64,000 bases of DNA, taken from Enchytraeus crypticus. Taxonomy: Eukaryota > Annelida > Clitellata > Enchytraeida > Enchytraeidae. Below, in pieces: positions 33,095 to 44,594 of this stretch. The notes beneath the pieces are model-generated. The model saw only the letters and a list, made by a program, of their open reading frames with translations. It did no database searches and was not told the origin of the DNA. The first letter of the stretch is position 1, and every line of letters begins with the position of its first letter. Both the position numbers and the translations under genes were made by a program. The stretch lies in the NCBI GenBank assembly GCA_905160935.1, contig CAJHZI010000620.1:1-64000 (forward strand). The letters run 5' to 3'.

Positions 33095-33460
33095 CACAGT
33101 TTAAGCAAAGCTAATAAAGTTTTCAATAACCTTCCCAAATATACGACTGGACACAAGAGATAAAGACGAGCAAGATCCATAGAAGAGTTGATTTCATCCC
33201 TACACTGTAAGGCTGTGTCTTGTATTAGCTCATTCACGTCAATATCTAACTATGCGAATTGTTTAAAATGAGTAAAAATAGAAAATATAAATCTGTAGAA
33301 ATGCTCAAAGAGAGCATGCGGATATTAAGCGATTTTTTATGCGTTTAACAGACAGTATGTTTTGTAAATGAAATCCTATAAACAGTGACGTTACATTCCA
33401 AAGACTCTATCAATATTTGATAATTGCTGCTACTGACGAAAAACCTTGTCGAATTTGAGT
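33095..33460. other. Intron sequence, nothing recognised
   Basis: No gene or repeat signal. Confidence 0.45.
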
Positions 33461-33464
33461 CCGA

Positions 33465-33530
33465 CTAACTGTATCCCGACCCTGGTTAAACTGGTATTCA
33501 AGAAAGGATGATGCTCATGATGATATTAAT
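33465..33530 (+). mobile_element. Second RTE-like family 3' end scrap
   Basis: TATCCCGACCCTGGTTAAAC, TGGTATTCAAGAAAGGATGA, GAT-type tail. Confidence 0.65.
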
Positions 33531-33694
33531 TTTTCTTTAAGGTAAATCAACCGCAAAGAGATGTCTTTAGAATTATTATGCCAATAATATCATCTTAGAA
33601 CGAGATTGAATTAAATAGAACACTATTATTGCAAAACAAAGTGACTTTATCATATTAAATGATCTTGCAATTGGTCTGGCTCAGTCAGTATATA

Positions 33695-34035
33695 CCATAT
33701 CTCTTTGTCTCTCTCTTTCTCTCTCTATCTCGCTCTCTCACTCTCTATCTCTATCTTTATCTCGCTCTATATTTCTCTGTAGTGTTCTGATAAGTAGCAG
33801 GCCCAATGTACATAATTTTACTCATATAATGCTGTAGTGCTCCATGCAGAGATCTCTTACGAGTAACGTATTAAATTCGTTCGTAAAATGACTATGGCTT
33901 AATCTATTCCTTACCATGGAAATATGATGTCGTCTGAGGTGGTTTTCCGTTGCCTTCCTCAGTTCTTGCTCAGTGGCATATTAGGCACATGAACAGTTAA
34001 CGGTAGTATATTATTCAGGGTCCCATACACAACAC
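33695..34035 (-). mobile_element. SINE-B copy with CT array
   Basis: CT-rich array 33700-33780 next to the 3' end, then plus AAGTAGCAGGCCCAATGTAC and GAGGTGGTTTTCCGTTGCCT; hairpin damaged. Confidence 0.72.
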
Positions 34036-34231
34036 AAGGAAGTAATATGTCTTGACTATTGAAAATAATAAAAACTTAATCTTGCTAAAATACTGTACAT
34101 GTATAGTTTATGTATAAGATTGTATAAGATTATAAGACATGTATAAGATTAAACGTACAGCTACAAAGTCACGAACAAACAAATGTCAGACTATTTCTAC
34201 AAAGTATTACTTTTTAAACTCTTTCTCTCAG

Positions 34232-34400
34232 TCTCTCTCTCTTAGAACGCTGCCTACTGGCAGGTACATAGTAAATAACTTCTCCACTCTTATCTGTCTT
34301 CCGCTTTCCTTTTTATTTGCACGTATGAGTGGGTCTTTAAATCCTCCAAATACCAAATCTTGACCTGCCTCTGCCTCTTCTTCCTTCCATTCTACCTTTA
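34232..34400 (-). mobile_element. RTE-like LINE 3' end fragment
   Basis: Plus: CTGCCTACTGGCAGGTACAT, GAGTGGGTCTTTAAATCCTC, CCTCTTCTTCCTTCCATTCT. Confidence 0.8.
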
Positions 34401-34559
34401 AACATGACGGTACATTGATATTTTCTCGTCAAAAGCTGAATGTCATCTCTATTCCAGGTTACGCTGAAGCAGTAGCATGGAAGAAGCGAGAACAAGCAGC
34501 AGGACAGATGGTGGGCTGATACGAGAAGTTCCTACTAGTTCATCTGGAACAAGAAAAAT

Positions 34560-34608
34560 ATTATATATATATACATGTATATATATATTATATTATATTA
34601 TATTATAT

Positions 34609-34651
<43 letters not shown>

Positions 34652-34705
34652 TATTATTTTATGTACATGTATATAAATATATATACAGTATATATATATA
34701 TACAC

Positions 34706-34779
<74 letters not shown>

Positions 34780-35062
34780 CCTACATACATAAATATTTGC
34801 AAACATATATACATGCATACATACATGCATACACACACATACAGTATATACATATATGCATACATACATACATACATACATACATACATACATGCATGCA
34901 TACATACATATATATATACATACATACATACATACATACTTACATACAGGCATACGTACATACTTATATACATACAGAGAAATATAATTATGCATATAAA
35001 TATATATATATATGTATATATATATACATACATACATACATACATACATACATAAATATATA
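34560..35062. repeat. AT and TACA microsatellite block
   Basis: AT arrays followed by CATA tetranucleotides for about 500 bp; the long Tyr-Ile ORFs on both strands are artefacts. Confidence 0.97.
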
Positions 35063-35230
35063 TGACTACACAAAATGTAGCCTTTAACTTTTTGGAAAAC
35101 TTTATTCATGAGACAGTTTCCCTTTTCATTCACAGTTTTTTCTTAATCGCCTCTTACGTCATGTACAGTCTACATTTGCTCTATTCTTAGATAGCTCTGC
35201 TGCCACAAGGGACGTCACGACATGGTATAC

Positions 35231-35355
35231 CTGGTATTCCGTATGCCATGTTAGTGTAGAACGTGCAGGCTTCTGAAAACAGTCTCCAATCATCCATCAT
35301 GTGCTCTATGTCACACTTGTTCTGTATCAGACACATCCACGTGTACAGCGACTGT
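35231..35355 (-). CDS. Six-Cys module 2, exon B (phase 2-1)
   Basis: Acceptor GTACACCAG, donor GTATAC. It encodes QSLYTWMCLIQNKCDIE, then DDWRLFSEACTFYTNMAYG and IP. Closest to module 4 exon B (TW.CL..N.CDI). Cysteine spacing x5 then x15. Confidence 0.82.
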
Positions 35356-35369
35356 CTGGTGTACACAAA

Positions 35370-35740
35370 CCATTACATTACATCAAATTACATCAGATTA
35401 CTTCGCACAACATCACATTACATTACACTACATTACATCAAATTACATTACATCACATTACATTGCACTAAATTACATTTAAATGCCTTACATTATTTTG
35501 TATTGCATTGAATTGTATTACATTATATTACAGTACAATGTTTTACATTAGATTACATTACATTACACTACACTACATCACATCCTATTGCATCACATGA
35601 CATCACATTACACTACTTTACAATACATTACACTACAATACATGTATTGCTTTACATTACTTACATAACTTCACAATAATAACAATGCAGTATTTTACAT
35701 TACATTAAACTAGATTATATTAAATTGTATTATATTATCT
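35370..35740. repeat. TTACA-type pentanucleotide array
   Basis: CATTACATTACA units with decay, about 370 bp, beginning about 15 bp upstream of the acceptor of module 2 exon B. Confidence 0.93.
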
Positions 35741-35787
35741 TCGTTTTGTTTCTCTATTATTCTGTCAAAAAACATGTTACCCATGCA

Positions 35788-35826
35788 TATCTCTTTCTCT
35801 CTCTCTCTCTCTCTCTCTCACTCTGA
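35788..35826. repeat. CT dinucleotide array
   Basis: CTCTCT run. Confidence 0.93.
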
Positions 35827-35869
35827 GAGCTTTTATTTTACTCTAACGTTATGGTTATTGTCTAGAATT

Positions 35870-35870
35870 A

Positions 35871-35931
<61 letters not shown>

Positions 35932-36018
35932 CATATATATATATATACATGTATATATATACATATATGTATATGTATATATATATATATGTATATATAT
36001 GCATATATATATATATAC

Positions 36019-36050
<32 letters not shown>

Positions 36051-36259
36051 TACATATATTCATACATATAGATACATGCACACATATATATATAGATGCA
36101 TACACATAGATACATACACATATAGATATATACACATAGAGACACATACAAATAGAGATACATTAAATATGCATACACATAGAGAGTATATGCACATCGA
36201 GAGTACAGACACAGATAGATACATACACATAGAGATAGATACATAGATACATATATATA

Positions 36260-36325
<66 letters not shown>
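35870..36325. repeat. AT and ACATAG/ACATAT array block
   Basis: AT dinucleotides, a middle of GATACATACACATA units, then AT again into which the DD37E transposon is inserted. Confidence 0.96.
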
Positions 36326-36329
<4 letters not shown>

Positions 36330-37904
36330 GTCGCATAAGTTCGTATACCGTTTTCAAATTGCAGTAATTCGGCTAGTAAAGGTCGCATGTTCATAAAATT
36401 TCGTATTCGTGTATAATAGATGTGAATTAGATGTTGGTGCAAGTTTATTTTCATTAGACCTGGAAATGACGTCACACGGCGCTGTCGCGCAATGTGACCC
36501 ATTTTCTGACTGGCGCAGCTAGAGACACGCTGTGGCTGCATGCAGCGCGTGCCTGGAAATTACCTGATGTTGTCGTCCAGGACCGCAGTCAAGGCTAATC
36601 AACGTGTCAATGTTATTGTTCGATGAGGCCGCGTATAATTTATAATATGGATAAAATTAAAATAATACAATTACGTGCACAGGCAGTAGTATTGGCTAAA
36701 GAAGGATATTCGCATAAATGTATTGCACAAAAGTTAAATCGGAGTAAGTGTTGGGTTACGAAGTGGGTAGGTCGAAGCAAATTTGACGAAAAACTAGTGG
36801 ATATGAAACGTAGTGGACGTCCGAAGATACTGTCTAATACAGCCAAGCGTCTCATCCAATCCGCAAAATACAGACGTGGACAGAGTTTGCGCCGTATTTC
36901 AAATCAACTGAAAATTCGTAATGAACGTGCTTCTAAGGACACAATTCGCAGATACATGGTTAATGACCTGAAGTGGAAGAACTGGCGTCGCAAAAAAATT
37001 CCACTGTTGACTGATGCTCACAAGGTGAAACGTATTAAGTTTGCGCGTGATCATCGTAATTGGACTGTTCAGGATTGGTCAAATGTTCTGTTTACTGACG
37101 AGTCACCCTTCAAAGTGTTTTACATACCCAATCCCAAGAACGACACTGTGTGGGGATCACAGGAGAGTAATGTTCCTCCCGCTGCTCAAATGAAGTTCAG
37201 TCCCTCGGTTATGGTTTGGGGCGGAATGACTGCACACGGATTAACGAGTCTGCACTTCATTCCGAACGGTACACGACTTAACTCGGATTATTACATTGTA
37301 AACATACTGGATAAACTCGTCAAGCCAGCGTTTCAAAGAATCGTAACCGGCGGCAACGTTACTCGAGTAAAGCTGTTCAATGACAATGACCTTGGCATCT
37401 TTCAACAGGATGGTGCAAGATGTCATACATCAGCCAAAACAACAAGATGGTTGGAAGACAACATTCCATCGTACATTAAGCCGAAGGACTGGCCACCGAA
37501 CTCTCCAGACCTTTCTCCTATCGAGAACCTGTGGAGTATTCTGTCGTTTAGTGTCTACCGCGATCCAGAGCCCACGAATGTTGTGCAGCTGAAACGTCGT
37601 CTACAACAAGCTTGGAGATCAGTGAAAGTGGAAATACTTCAGACATTAATCAAATCTATGCCGGATAGAATACTCGCTGTCATTAAGCAAAAAGGAAATA
37701 CTATAAAATATTAGTTTTTGCGAAAATGTGACGTCATTCAGAAAAATTTCAGTTTCTACTTAATTACTTGTACGATTACAAATTAAATTGTACCCATATA
37801 TTTTATTTATCGTGTCTACATACTGTCCAAATTTGGTTTAAAACGGTTAAGTAGTTCCAGAGTTAATGCAATTTGAAAACGGTATACGAACTTATGCGAC
37901 ACCC
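36326..37904 (+). mobile_element. Complete Tc1/mariner-type transposon, DD37E
   Basis: Inverted repeats start GGGTGTCGCATAAGTTCGTA at 36326 and end at 37904, with 38 bp perfectly matched. TA flanks both sides (36324-36325, 37905-37906). The left flank is a long TA microsatellite. The element is 1579 bp with an intact ORF and sits 15 bp from the splice donor side of the module 2 exon A. Confidence 0.93.
36623..37714 (+). CDS. Tc1/mariner transposase, DD37E catalytic triad
   Basis: 363 residues from the ATG at 36623; a second ATG at 36647 (MDKIKIIQLRAQ) may be the true start. Two helix-turn-helix units bind the ends (CIAQKLNRSKCWVTKW; TIRRYMVNDLKWKNWR). Catalytic residues: Asp in LFTDES (37097), Asp in QQDGARCH (37409) and Glu in SPIENLWS (37523), with 37 residues between the last two. 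The ORF is unbroken to TAG at 37712, so the enzyme may be functional. It lies antisense to the host gene inside an intron. Confidence 0.93.
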   Translation: MRPRIIYNMDKIKIIQLRAQAVVLAKEGYSHKCIAQKLNRSKCWVTKWVGRSKFDEKLVDMKRSGRPKILSNTAKRLIQSAKYRRGQSLRRISNQLKIRNERASKDTIRRYMVNDLKWKNWRRKKIPLLTDAHKVKRIKFARDHRNWTVQDWSNVLFTDESPFKVFYIPNPKNDTVWGSQESNVPPAAQMKFSPSVMVWGGMTAHGLTSLHFIPNGTRLNSDYYIVNILDKLVKPAFQRIVTGGNVTRVKLFNDNDLGIFQQDGARCHTSAKTTRWLEDNIPSYIKPKDWPPNSPDLSPIENLWSILSFSVYRDPEPTNVVQLKRRLQQAWRSVKVEILQTLIKSMPDRILAVIKQKGNTIKY

Positions 37905-37919
37905 TATATATATGTATAC

Positions 37920-38043
37920 CTGCACATATTGGCATAGCTGATAAAGCTTGCTTCCTCAGGGTTGCTATCAACCATAAATGAGAGATCAGAGGAGAGACTG
38001 GAACATTCGTTGCTTTTCTTGATGGAACAATCCTTGATAGAGC
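37920..38043 (-). CDS. Six-Cys module 2, exon A (phase 1-2)
   Basis: Acceptor AATATGCAG, donor GTATAC. It encodes SIKDCSIKKSNEC (C-x7-C), SSLSSDLSFMV, and YANMC with a split Arg. Very similar to module 4 exon A (shared IKKSNECS). The DD37E transposon ends 15 bp beyond the donor side, at 37904. Confidence 0.82.
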
Positions 38044-38430
38044 CTGCATATTTACATACACATACATGTAGAGATACATACACTTAGAGATACATACACA
38101 TAGAGAGTATATTCACATAGAGATACATACATATAAAGATACATACACATAGAGATACATACATATTGAGATACATACACATAGAGACACATACAGATAG
38201 AGATAAATACACATAGAGATATATACATATAGAGATACATTCACATAGAGATAGATACATGTAGATATATATACACATAGACACATACACATAGAGATAA
38301 ATACACATAGAGATACATACACATAGAGGTAGAAAGATATAGTAATACATATACATAGAGATACATACACATAGAAGTAGAAAGATATAGAGATACATAC
38401 ACATAGAGATACATACACATATTGAGTAGA
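38044..38430. repeat. Minisatellite of GATACATACACATAGA units
   Basis: About 17-bp imperfect units for nearly 400 bp, starting at the acceptor side of module 2 exon A. Related to the units at 36060-36250. Confidence 0.93.
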
Positions 38431-38439
38431 TGCATATCA

Positions 38440-38755
38440 CACAGAACAGTCAACATCCTAGCAATGAGTTAGTAGTAAAATCTCGGTGTTTTACGTCGAA
38501 TGCAACACAAATTATAGTAATATACATTCATTTAAAAGATGCCTGCAATATAAACGAAGTTATATTAAAATTCGTGAATTCATAAAAACGATTCGTACAA
38601 TATATTCGTAACTACCTGTATATTAAAATTCGAGCATTTACATTTCTTGAGTATTTGCATTCAATTTATTTGTACATTAAATGTTAAAAGTTATACTATA
38701 AAATAAGTGCCAAACTAGCATTCAAATAAAATATACAGAAAATAGGCTTTTAAAT
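38440..38755. other. Intron sequence, nothing recognised
   Basis: AT-rich; several worn ATTCGTA/ATTAAAATTCG words but no clear array. Confidence 0.4.
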
Positions 38756-38757
38756 AC

Positions 38758-38867
38758 CGTTATGAAATTTGAGACACATTTTGGTAAGAATGCTGTTTTC
38801 ATTTTCTTCTAGATCACTGAGAGGGCAATTATTGTACCTCAAGCACTCATACATTTCCAAGTACATT
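38758..38867 (-). CDS. Six-Cys module 1, exon B (phase 2-1)
   Basis: No long ORF marks it. Acceptor GTTTTTAG, donor GTATTT. After the split Lys it reads MYLEMYECLRYNNC, then 16 residues to KMC and LKFHN. The third-to-fourth cysteine distance across the intron is exactly 8 residues and C-x5-C follows, as in all six modules. Confidence 0.75.
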
Positions 38868-39107
38868 CTAAAAACACAGATTACAATTGCTAAAGTTTTC
38901 ATGAAAGTATAACACAATCATTACATATGTCACACATAACAAATATTATGTAAAATGATCACCTTGTGCATATTTGGGGGCATTATTGTAATGTAATTTC
39001 TTTCAGAGCGTTTGACTACTGCAGATGGGTAGTGTGTTAAAAGTGAGAGCTAGAGAAAATGAAAGAGAGAACTATGTTTATTGAAGTAAAAAAGCTAAAA
39101 GATTATG

Positions 39108-39228
39108 TTAACGTCAGTTTCTTCACTCAAAAGCAATGTCAGCGACGGGTGAGCCGAGGATTTTGATCCACGAACATACTGATCCGCAGTAAAATATCTT
39201 ACCGAACATCGCCACAGGCTCCAGCCAG
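39108..39228 (-). mobile_element. SINE-A copy
   Basis: Plus: ATGTTAACGTCAGTTTCTTC, GGATTTTGATCCACGAAC, ACATCGCCACAGGCTCCAGC. Confidence 0.82.
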
Positions 39229-39294
39229 TCTATATATACAAGTATACAAGTATTCATACAAATACACATATAAGCACAAGGTCATCAAATAGTG

Positions 39295-39365
39295 TATATA
39301 TATATATATATATATACATTGTATATATATAAATATAAATATATACATGTATATATATATATATA

Positions 39366-39400
<35 letters not shown>

Positions 39401-39402
39401 TT
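39295..39402. repeat. AT arrays
   Basis: Three AT runs with short breaks, next to the 5' end of the LINE that follows. Confidence 0.93.
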
Positions 39403-39409
39403 ATATCAG

Positions 39410-40665
39410 CTTAATACCTCATGCATCAAAGATCTTATTAAAGATAGTAAATAATCGCATTCAGTCGAAGGGCAGAGATGATACAGAGCAAGGCACAATT
39501 TGGTTTTAGGAAAGGATGCGGCACAAGAGTAATAGGAGTAATGCGGGTTCCTTGCGAAAGAAGCTTAGAATATCATGGTAACGACGTTTTTGTATGCTTC
39601 GTAGACTTCGAGAAGGCCTTTGACAGGATTGATTGGATAACGATGATGCATATCTTAAAAGAATAGGAATTGACTGGAGAGATATAAGGCAAATTTTGAA
39701 ATTGTACATGAATCAAAGAGCAGTAATCAAAATCCAACAAGAATACTCAGAAGAAGGTGAAATAGGACAGACAAGAAGTAAGACAAGGTTGTAGCATTTC
39801 GCCGCTGCTGTTTAACATTTACGCTGAGGAAATGATGGAGGAAGCCATGGAAGACTTGGAAGAAGGAATAAAAGTAGGAGGGAATTTGTTACAAGATGTA
39901 CGATTTGCAGATGACCAAGGAATGGTAGCGGGCAGCGAGATTGGATTGCAGAAGATAATGGATAGGCTGAATGATACGGCCCTAAGGTATGGCATGAAGA
40001 TTAGTATAAAAAAGACGAAGGTTACGAGAGTGTCCAATAATAAAGGTGAAGTTAATATCACAAAAATAAATGGTACGAAATTGGAGCAGGTAAGGAGTTT
40101 CAAATATTTGGGTCATACTATAACCGAGGAAATGTGAGACAGAAATATGCAGTAGGATTTCACAAGCAAAAGCGGCTTTTGGTAGTAGAAAAGAACCATT
40201 AGCAAAAAGTCTGAAGAAAGACACACAGATAAAGATAGTGAAAACTTTGGTTTGGACCACGCTATTATATGGATGTGAAACATGGACCTTAAGAAAGGAA
40301 GATATTAGGAAACTGGAGGCATTGGAAATGTGGATTTGGAGAAGAATGAAGAGGATTATTTGGACTGAAAAGGTTACATATGAGGAAGTGCTGGAGAGAG
40401 TTGGCACAGATAGACAGTTGATAAATGTATTAAGAAATAGGAAGAAGAGATGGATAAGACACATTCTAAGGGGGCAAGGTCTATTAAAAGAGGTCATAGA
40501 AGGTAGAATGGAAGGAAAAACAGGCAGGGGCAGACCGAGATTAGGTATGTTAAATGCTTTAAAGACCCACTCATATGTGGAAGAGGAAATAAAGAGGAAG
40601 GCGGAAGACAGAGAAGAGTGGAGGCGTTATGTACCATGGAACTGCCAGTTGGCAGTGCACTAATA
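39410..40665 (+). mobile_element. RTE-like LINE, 5'-truncated, few breaks
   Basis: KAQFGFRKGCGTRVIGVMRV, FVDFEKAFDRIDWITMM, FNIYAEEMMEEAMEDLEEG, FADDQGMVAGSEIG (catalytic pair near 39910), MKISIKKTKVTRVS, FKYLGHTIT, then a frameshift and TLLYGCETWTLRKEDIRKLE, EEVLERVGTDRQL, RGRPRLGMLNALK. The 3' end has the CTGCCAGTTGGCAGTGCACT hairpin, then an AT array. Same family as 75-1860. Confidence 0.88.
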
Positions 40666-40715
40666 GATATATATATATATATATATATATACCTACATGT
40701 ATATATATATATATA

Positions 40716-40775
<60 letters not shown>
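40666..40775. repeat. AT tail array of the LINE
   Basis: AT dinucleotides beginning immediately after GTGCACTAATAG. Confidence 0.96.
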
Positions 40776-40777
<2 letters not shown>

Positions 40778-40779
40778 TA

Positions 40780-41385
40780 TCAAGCTGACAGCCATCAATG
40801 ACCAAGCACAGGCAAACGTTCAATTGGAAGTTAGCAAAAATGCTAGCGAAAGAGAAATAGCAACTAACCAGCGTCGAAGTTAGAAAAACAGTCGTATAAA
40901 AAGAGTAAATTAAACTGCTGGTTTCGTACGCCATCTGGTAGTAGCTAACGTGAATAATTATGTTTTCAAATACATTTTATGACTATACACTGTCAGCTTC
41001 TCTGACTGACTTTAAAAATTCCGCGTTCGGTAGATAAAACTTTCGCAATCTTAATTATACAAATTTAGATACTTGGCACCTTCTGATTGAATCTTCTCGA
41101 GTAAACATAAAGTATGCTATTGAACATTTTAATGGTATTTACAATTTTTACAAGAAGGAATACCTTTTTCGATAAACTCAACTTACAATGAATGTTTTAA
41201 TTAAATCTATATGGCCGCCATTGACCACAACACTTAAAAAAATAAAATTATATTAAAATAAGTAGTTGAGAAGCTATGAAAATTATGCAATATATTTAAT
41301 ATTTAATAGAGTATATCATGTAAAGGCATCTCTATACTTTACAATAGGTACTTGCCGTAAAGTAAGCAATATACAATACAATAAA
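40780..41385. other. Intron sequence, nothing recognised
   Basis: No array or repeat family recognised. Confidence 0.45.
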
Positions 41386-41389
41386 AAGC

Positions 41390-41512
41390 TGGTAAAGCTA
41401 AGGTTAACGTCAGTTTCCTTTCTCGACAGCGCTGCCAGTTACGGGCGAGCCCAGGATTTGAACTCTGCATATATCAACTGATCCGCGGTCTAATATCTTA
41501 CCGACTTCCAAA
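41390..41512 (-). mobile_element. SINE-A copy
   Basis: Plus: AGGTTAACGTCAGTTTCCTT, GGATTTGAACTCTGC, GATCCGCGGTC. Confidence 0.82.
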
Positions 41513-41754
41513 ATACACGTCATAACATGCAACGGGATATCAAAAGCTATCATACATAACATAGACTCATAACATGAATAGCACAGAATAGAAAATATGT
41601 TTATTTTTCAAAGATATAAAATGCATATGTGACATACAATTCCTCAACAGCAATTCCCACATCTATCGCTAGAAAAATTGGTCGTCAGTGAACATACAGA
41701 GTATCTTATCTAGCTGACTACCGTGATAGTTATGTTACTTACAGTTCTTAATAA

Positions 41755-41875
41755 AGCTAGCATGATTGAACCCTACAGTATAACATGAACCCTACATAAT
41801 TACATGAACCCTACAGTATTATAAGAACCCTACAGTATTACATGAACCCTACATTATTACATGAACCCTACAGTT
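41755..41875. repeat. Minisatellite, unit about 20 bp
   Basis: Six units containing ATGAACCCTACAGTATTA; ends about 30 bp from the donor of module 1 exon A. Confidence 0.88.
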
Positions 41876-41901
41876 ATTCTGTGGTTTTAAGTTGCACATA
41901 C

Positions 41902-42016
41902 TTGCACATCTGGACCTTGACGCTCCTGGCGTAGAAAGTATACTTTGTCTTCCTCCAGATTTCGTCAAAGTCTCTGTAGTGCCTTCTGCAGAGAGACACG
42001 GTTAGTGGTGTGCATA
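41902..42016 (-). CDS. Six-Cys module 1, exon A (phase 1-2)
   Basis: Encodes CTPLTVSLC (C-x7-C), then RRHYRDFDEIWRKTKYTFYA and ...VQMC before donor GTATGT. Closest to module 3 exon A (shared FYA...VK..MC). The chosen acceptor is TTTGCTGTTTAG, which gives the conserved C-x7-C. A second AG (CTCTCTGCAG) lies inside the exon and would lose the first two cysteines. The acceptor side is part of a three-copy tandem duplication (42001-42160). Confidence 0.75.
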
Positions 42017-42155
42017 CTAAACAGCAAATACAACAGTTACAGGTCGATGTTGTAAGTGGTGTGCATACTAAACAGCAAATGCCACAGTTACCTGTCGCTG
42101 TTGTTAGTGGTGTGCATACTAAACAGCAAATACAACAGCTACTGGTCGACGTTTT
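42001..42155. repeat. Three-copy tandem duplication of an acceptor region
   Basis: About 51-bp units starting TTAGTGGTGTGCATACTAAA. On the gene strand each unit ends in TTTGCTGTTTAG, TATGCACACC, so intron 3' end and first codons of exon A1 are triplicated. Confidence 0.85.
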
Positions 42156-42156
42156 T

Positions 42157-42194
42157 ACAGCTCTCTCTCTCTCTCTCACTCTCTCTCTCTCTCC
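42157..42194. repeat. CT dinucleotide array
   Basis: CTCTCT run between the duplication and SINE-B. Confidence 0.93.
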
Positions 42195-42605
42195 AGTGTG
42201 CATGGCCAAGTGGCAGGTTCAAGGTACATATTCATACTCAAGGTCAGCTTTCTCGCTCCATAAGAGCACTCCTTAGATCAACAAATTAATCCCTTCACAA
42301 AGTCTATGCCTTATCCATACCTTATGAAGCCTATAGCTTGGGAATAGTATGGCTTCTGAGATGGCTTCCCGTTGCCGTACTCAGATGGATTAATTACCAT
42401 TTAATCCTGGCGGAAAATATTTCATGGTGAATTGGGTCCATTCTTGCCATCCTCAGGTCCTGCCTCAATCGCCTTTAGTCACCTTTACTTTCACTTTTAC
42501 TTTGCTTTTAGTCGCCTTTTACGTACACACAGCATATTGTTTGTGTTTGCCCAATTCTGGGGTGGTCAAAGCACACCCGAGCACAACACGGGACCGATCA
42601 CATCA
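42195..42605 (-). mobile_element. SINE-B copy, near full length
   Basis: Plus: GCCAAGTGGCAGGTTCAAGG, CTCGCTCCATAAGAGCACTC, CATTTAATCCTGGCGGAAAA, GAGCACAACACGGGACC. Has an internal duplication of CACCTTTACTTTCACTTTTA-type bases. Confidence 0.83.
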
Positions 42606-42716
42606 CGGGGAATATTTGTGAGCAGATTAGCATTTTCAACTTCAGATTACTCTTTGTTCACTGTGAGAGCACACTACCGGTAATAATATGTACATTGGAC
42701 CTGTCATTTGATAGAA

Positions 42717-43030
<314 letters not shown>

Positions 43031-43159
43031 AAGAATTAGTATTGATCACAAGACATAACGAAACAGCTGTTAGACGACCACTACCATTTAGAAACATCAG
43101 CGAAGTTATGACTATTATTTATAAACAGTTGGTAAGATTACGACCATTAATAATAATTA

Positions 43160-43400
43160 TGAAGATTTAACGCCCGTTTCCTCATCCAGGGATGATGTCA
43201 GGGACATTATTTATAAATAGCTGTAAGATATTGACTATTATTTATAAGCAGCTGTTAGATATTGACTATTATTTATAAACAGCTGTTAGATATTGACTAT
43301 TATTTATAAGCAGCTGTTAGATATTGACTATTATTTATAAGCAGCTGTTAGATATTGACTAATTTTTATAAACAGCTGCAAGATTATGACTATAACTCGA
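43160..43400 (-). repeat. CR1/L2-like tail followed by a minisatellite of about 40 bp units
   Basis: Plus: TTTAACGCCCGTTTCCTCAT, GGATGATGTCAGGGAC, then about five units with AGCTGTTAGATATTGACTAT. Confidence 0.85.
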
Positions 43401-43431
43401 CAAATCGTGGGCCAATGCCCACGATTTGTCG
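43398..43431. repeat. Perfect 15-bp stem hairpin
   Basis: CGACAAATCGTGGGC, loop CAAT, then the exact complement, right at the end of the minisatellite. Confidence 0.88.
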
Positions 43432-43489
43432 TACAGGATATTTTTATAAACGTATTTTCTATTTCTTATCATAATTTAAGGGCTCATTG

Positions 43490-44540
43490 ATTCCGTCAAT
43501 CTTCTAATTCTAGTGTGCAGCCTAAAGGCAGGTCCATGGCACATAAATAACTCTTCAAACCATTTCTATCCTCAACCTTCTTTTCATCTCTGTGTATGAA
43601 TTTATTATTAAATCATCCAACATTCAAGTCTTTGTCCGCCTCTAACTCTTTACCTTGCATTTTCGCCACTTTTACATCCTTTGGCAAACCCTTATAATAC
43701 GTTCCATGCAGCTTTTCTTTCTATTTCTTGTCACATTTATTGAGTGTTAATCTGTACCGACTATTAAAAATTTCTTCATTTGTAATTTTTTCAGTCCAAC
43801 CAATCTTTTCCATACTTCTCCAGAGCCACATTTCTACTGCCTCTCTTTTTCTGATATCATCTGTCTTTAGTGTCCGCGCTTAGCATTCATACTGAAGTGT
43901 CGAACGAACCGATTTTTTCACAGACTTTATCTTCGTATTTTTCCCAATGCCTTTTGTTACTATTTCTTTTCTCTTTCCAAAGCATTACACGCCTGTGCAG
44001 TTCTACATTTTATTTCAGTATCACACTTCCCATCATTTGGGATGGTGTGGCTCAAATACTTGAAGCTTTACACCTGTTCGCTTATTATACTATGTAATAT
44101 TTACTTCCCTTAGATCCAGTATCAAGTCACTGATATCGTTTTCGAGTGAGAAAACTGACGTTAACACCAGCTTTACCCCAGCTTCTTCTCAGATTCTTAG
44201 ACACTCTCATAATCGTTACCTTCTTTAAACCAATCGTCATGCCCATTCTCAATGACATGACATTCAGATCAGTCGTAACATTTTGCAATCCTGCTTCACT
44301 GCTAGAAAACATACCTTGATCATCTGCAACCCTCACATCTTTCAGCAACTTATATCCAATAGTTGTTCTTTCCTATCTTCCATATCTTCAACCACTATCT
44401 TCTCGGAATAGACATTAAACAGTAATGGTGAACACAGCATCCCTGTTTTACTCCGCGTTCTATTTCACCCAACTAAGAAAACTCTTGTTGAATTTTCACT
44501 ATTTTTGCTGGTTCATTTGCAAATTCAAAATAAATCGTCT
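43490..44540 (-). mobile_element. RTE-like LINE, old diverged copy
   Basis: Plus carries complements of the family, e.g. GTGTGCAGCCTAAAGGCAGG at the 3' end. Protein scrap LKDVRVADDQGMFSSSEAG (VADD in place of FADD) and MTIGLKKVTIMRVSKN, with a SINE-A scrap inserted at 44118-44178. Confidence 0.8.
44118..44178 (+). mobile_element. SINE-A 3' fragment in LINE
   Basis: CACTGATATCGTTTTCGAGT, GAGAAAACTGACGTTAACAC; interrupts the LINE between its catalytic and downstream motifs. Confidence 0.72.
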
Positions 44541-44594
44541 TTTAAATTTCAATATTTCTTGCAAAAATAAAGAATAAAAATTCAATCGACTCAC

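Noticed and set aside
34477-36357. Tyr-Ile and His-Thr-Tyr rich ORFs on both strands
   Set aside because: Artefacts of AT and TACA arrays; both strands are equally open.
41725-41760. Possible micro-exon with donor GTAAGTAAC near 41735
   Set aside because: Falls between exons A1 and B1 whose phases already match; inserting it would break the frame or the fixed C-x8-C spacing.
42000-42209. Cysteine-rich peptide CCICCLVCTPL as a separate small gene
   Set aside because: It is the open translation of the triplicated intron-exon border upstream of exon A1.
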